From contig NZ_JAJFUC010000015.1 of the NCBI RefSeq assembly GCF_021372645.1, positions 1-64,000 on the forward strand: a stretch of 64,000 bases of DNA, written 5' to 3'. Numbering within the stretch: the stretch's first letter is position 1; each line of letters starts with the position of its first letter. The notes beneath the pieces were generated by a model. It did not search any database and was not told the origin of the DNA. It was given only the letters and a program-made list of their open reading frames with translations. Shown here piece by piece: positions 62,998-64,000 of the stretch. This DNA comes from Clostridium sp. (lineage in GTDB: Bacteria > Bacillota > Clostridia > Clostridiales > Clostridiaceae). The position numbers and the translations under genes were made by a program.

Positions 62998-63711
62998 TTA
63001 CTTTATATTAATAGAATTATCAACTGGTTTGCTATCAGATTGTAAAAGAATATCTAACTCAATACCCATTTCTTTTTCGATATAATTTTTTATCTTAATA
63101 GAATCAAGTTCACCATTCTTAATCATTTGTGCAGCTTGTTCTACTACTGAATTCTTATATCCACTAGGTAATTTATCAAATTTCTTTTTGAATTTATTAA
63201 AATCAAGTCTTAAAATATCTGATACATTTTTCAAACCAAGAATCTCTTCATAATGTTTAAATATGTTTGCATATTTCAAAATCTCAATTTCATCATCTTC
63301 AATGATTCTTACCCAAGGTTCTGTTACAAACCTAGAATCTGAGTTTTTAAGATTAATAAATTCGCCTAATTCTATATAATTGGTATCTCCTGGTTTTTCC
63401 CATTCAATCTTATATCCAATCTGACGTTTAGATACATAAATCAATTTACCACTTGCTATATTTTTAAGACAAATCATACGATTAAGATCAGGTTTAAATT
63501 GTTTTGTCGATTGTTTATTTGTATCACTTTTTTTAGATGAAGTGTCTAAATCAATCAAATCTGTTAAATTTAATGTTTCTTTTATCTTTTCAACTTGATT
63601 ATCTTCAAGATTTGATAAATGACTTTTAACATCTATATCTAATCCTTGTATGACTTCAAGTAATTCTTTACTTTCAACGTTCAATTCTTTTGCTAATTCA
63701 AAAACTTTCAC
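62998..63711 (-). CDS. Capsid-adjacent protein with IF2_N-like N-terminal domain
   Basis: The N-terminal ~50 residues, KVFELAKELNVESKELLEVIQGL..DVKSHLSNLEDNQVEKI, closely match the IF2_N module at the start of bacterial translation initiation factor IF-2 (V.ELAKEL..SKE....L..LG..VKSH.S.L). A Ser/Lys linker is followed by an unassigned domain (~80-240) containing MICLKNIASGKLIYVSKRQIGYKIEWEKPGDTNYIELGEF. The GTG at 63711 sits 8 bases after AAAGGA; the ATG at 63720 has no spacing. Function unknown; position suggests a virion or assembly factor. Confidence 0.7.
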   Translation of the reverse strand: MKVFELAKELNVESKELLEVIQGLDIDVKSHLSNLEDNQVEKIKETLNLTDLIDLDTSSKKSDTNKQSTKQFKPDLNRMICLKNIASGKLIYVSKRQIGYKIEWEKPGDTNYIELGEFINLKNSDSRFVTEPWVRIIEDDEIEILKYANIFKHYEEILGLKNVSDILRLDFNKFKKKFDKLPSGYKNSVVEQAAQMIKNGELDSIKIKNYIEKEMGIELDILLQSDSKPVDNSINIK

Positions 63712-63737
63712 AATAAACATCCTTTCATTCCAATATA

Positions 63738-63765
63738 ATTAAAAGGAGAGGATATACCTCTCCTA
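63738..63765 (-). terminator. Intrinsic terminator after the capsid gene
   Basis: AGGAGAGG-TATAT-CCTCTCCT followed by TTTAATTAT on the minus strand. Confidence 0.75.
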
Positions 63766-63792
63766 AAAATTATATTTATAAATTAATTATAA

Positions 63793-64000
63793 TTATGCAG
63801 AAATTTCATATTTACCAAAGAGGTCAGTTATAACTACACCAGTACCATACTGGTTGGCACAGAAATGATCCTGAGTCAAATCTTGGTTAGCAAGAGCATC
63901 ACCAGCAATAATTCTCATTTCACCTTCAGTTACGAATTTTACAGGTTTTGCATCAGTAGCAACTATATAAATATCATTCTCAGAAAGTTTGAAAGTATAT
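63793..64000 (-). CDS. Probable major capsid protein, C-terminal fragment (cut by window edge)
   Basis: 69 codons are visible, ending ...LTQDHFCANQYGTGVV, then ITDLFGKYEISA. VKFVTEGEMRIIAGDALANQDLTQD has the look of a capsid protein C-terminus. Codon use is more G+C-rich than neighbours, as expected for a very abundant protein. The gene starts beyond base 64000. Confidence 0.6.
   Translation of the reverse strand, partial: YTFKLSENDIYIVATDAKPVKFVTEGEMRIIAGDALANQDLTQDHFCANQYGTGVVITDLFGKYEISA

Noticed and set aside
1..64000. tRNA genes
   Set aside because: I looked for T-loop-like GTTCGAATC motifs with matching acceptor arms and found none convincing on either strand; a tRNAscan run would be decisive.

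Overview
The window is a 64 kb piece of a large, temperate, tailed bacteriophage (siphophage-like) genome. The host is probably a strictly anaerobic, very A+T-rich Firmicute (Clostridia-like). Reasons: strongly A+T-rich codon use, Gram-positive AGGAGG-type ribosome sites, many TTG/GTG starts, a class III (oxygen-sensitive) ribonucleotide reductase as the only reductase, SPP1-type tail proteins, a long tape measure, and a major-capsid C-terminus at the right edge. Both window edges cut genes, so the genome is larger than what is seen.

Layout. 1-18.2 kb (+ strand) is replication and nucleotide metabolism: DNA polymerase III alpha subunit (partial), a RecD-like helicase, a glutaredoxin, NrdD and NrdG, dUTPase, a ThyX-like protein, a deoxynucleotide kinase and a nucleotidase. 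Many tiny Cys-rich or unknown proteins lie among them. This arm ends with a large serine integrase. A perfect 13+24+13 bp inverted repeat, the likely attP, lies inside the integrase 3' coding end. A bidirectional terminator at 18.2 kb separates this arm from the minus-strand late arm (64 to 18.3 kb). Read in transcription order, the late arm is: capsid end, an IF2_N-domain protein, connectors, head-tail and tail proteins, RusA, an accessory cassette, the tape measure, Dit, a giant FN3/beta-helix hub protein, XkdX, fibre modules, lysis genes (coiled-coil/TM proteins, amidase, papain-SPOR peptidase, holin-like), a standalone tnpB and terminal fibre genes.

The most interesting content is accessory. 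(1) A complete type III toxin-antitoxin locus (ToxIN/AbiQ type) at 50.75-51.49 kb has a sigma-A promoter, three 33-34 nt antitoxin RNA repeats, an intrinsic terminator and a ToxN-like endoribonuclease. (2) A 2.27 kb group I intron splits the tape measure gene and carries a multi-zinc-finger homing endonuclease. Splicing as proposed restores a 2,563-residue protein. (3) Four related zinc-ribbon/Vsr-like homing endonucleases, one HNH protein, one TnpB and two site-specific recombinases are present. (4) A structured RNA follows a consensus promoter at 5.7 kb. (5) A recurring hairpin plus CATGATAAAA element and a 25 bp repeat occur at module borders. (6) Host-like cargo includes a CFI-box surface protein, a secreted copper-amine-oxidase-N-domain protein, a lipoprotein and a SemiSWEET-like membrane protein.

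All assignments come from reading the sequence and recalled family knowledge; no database search was run.
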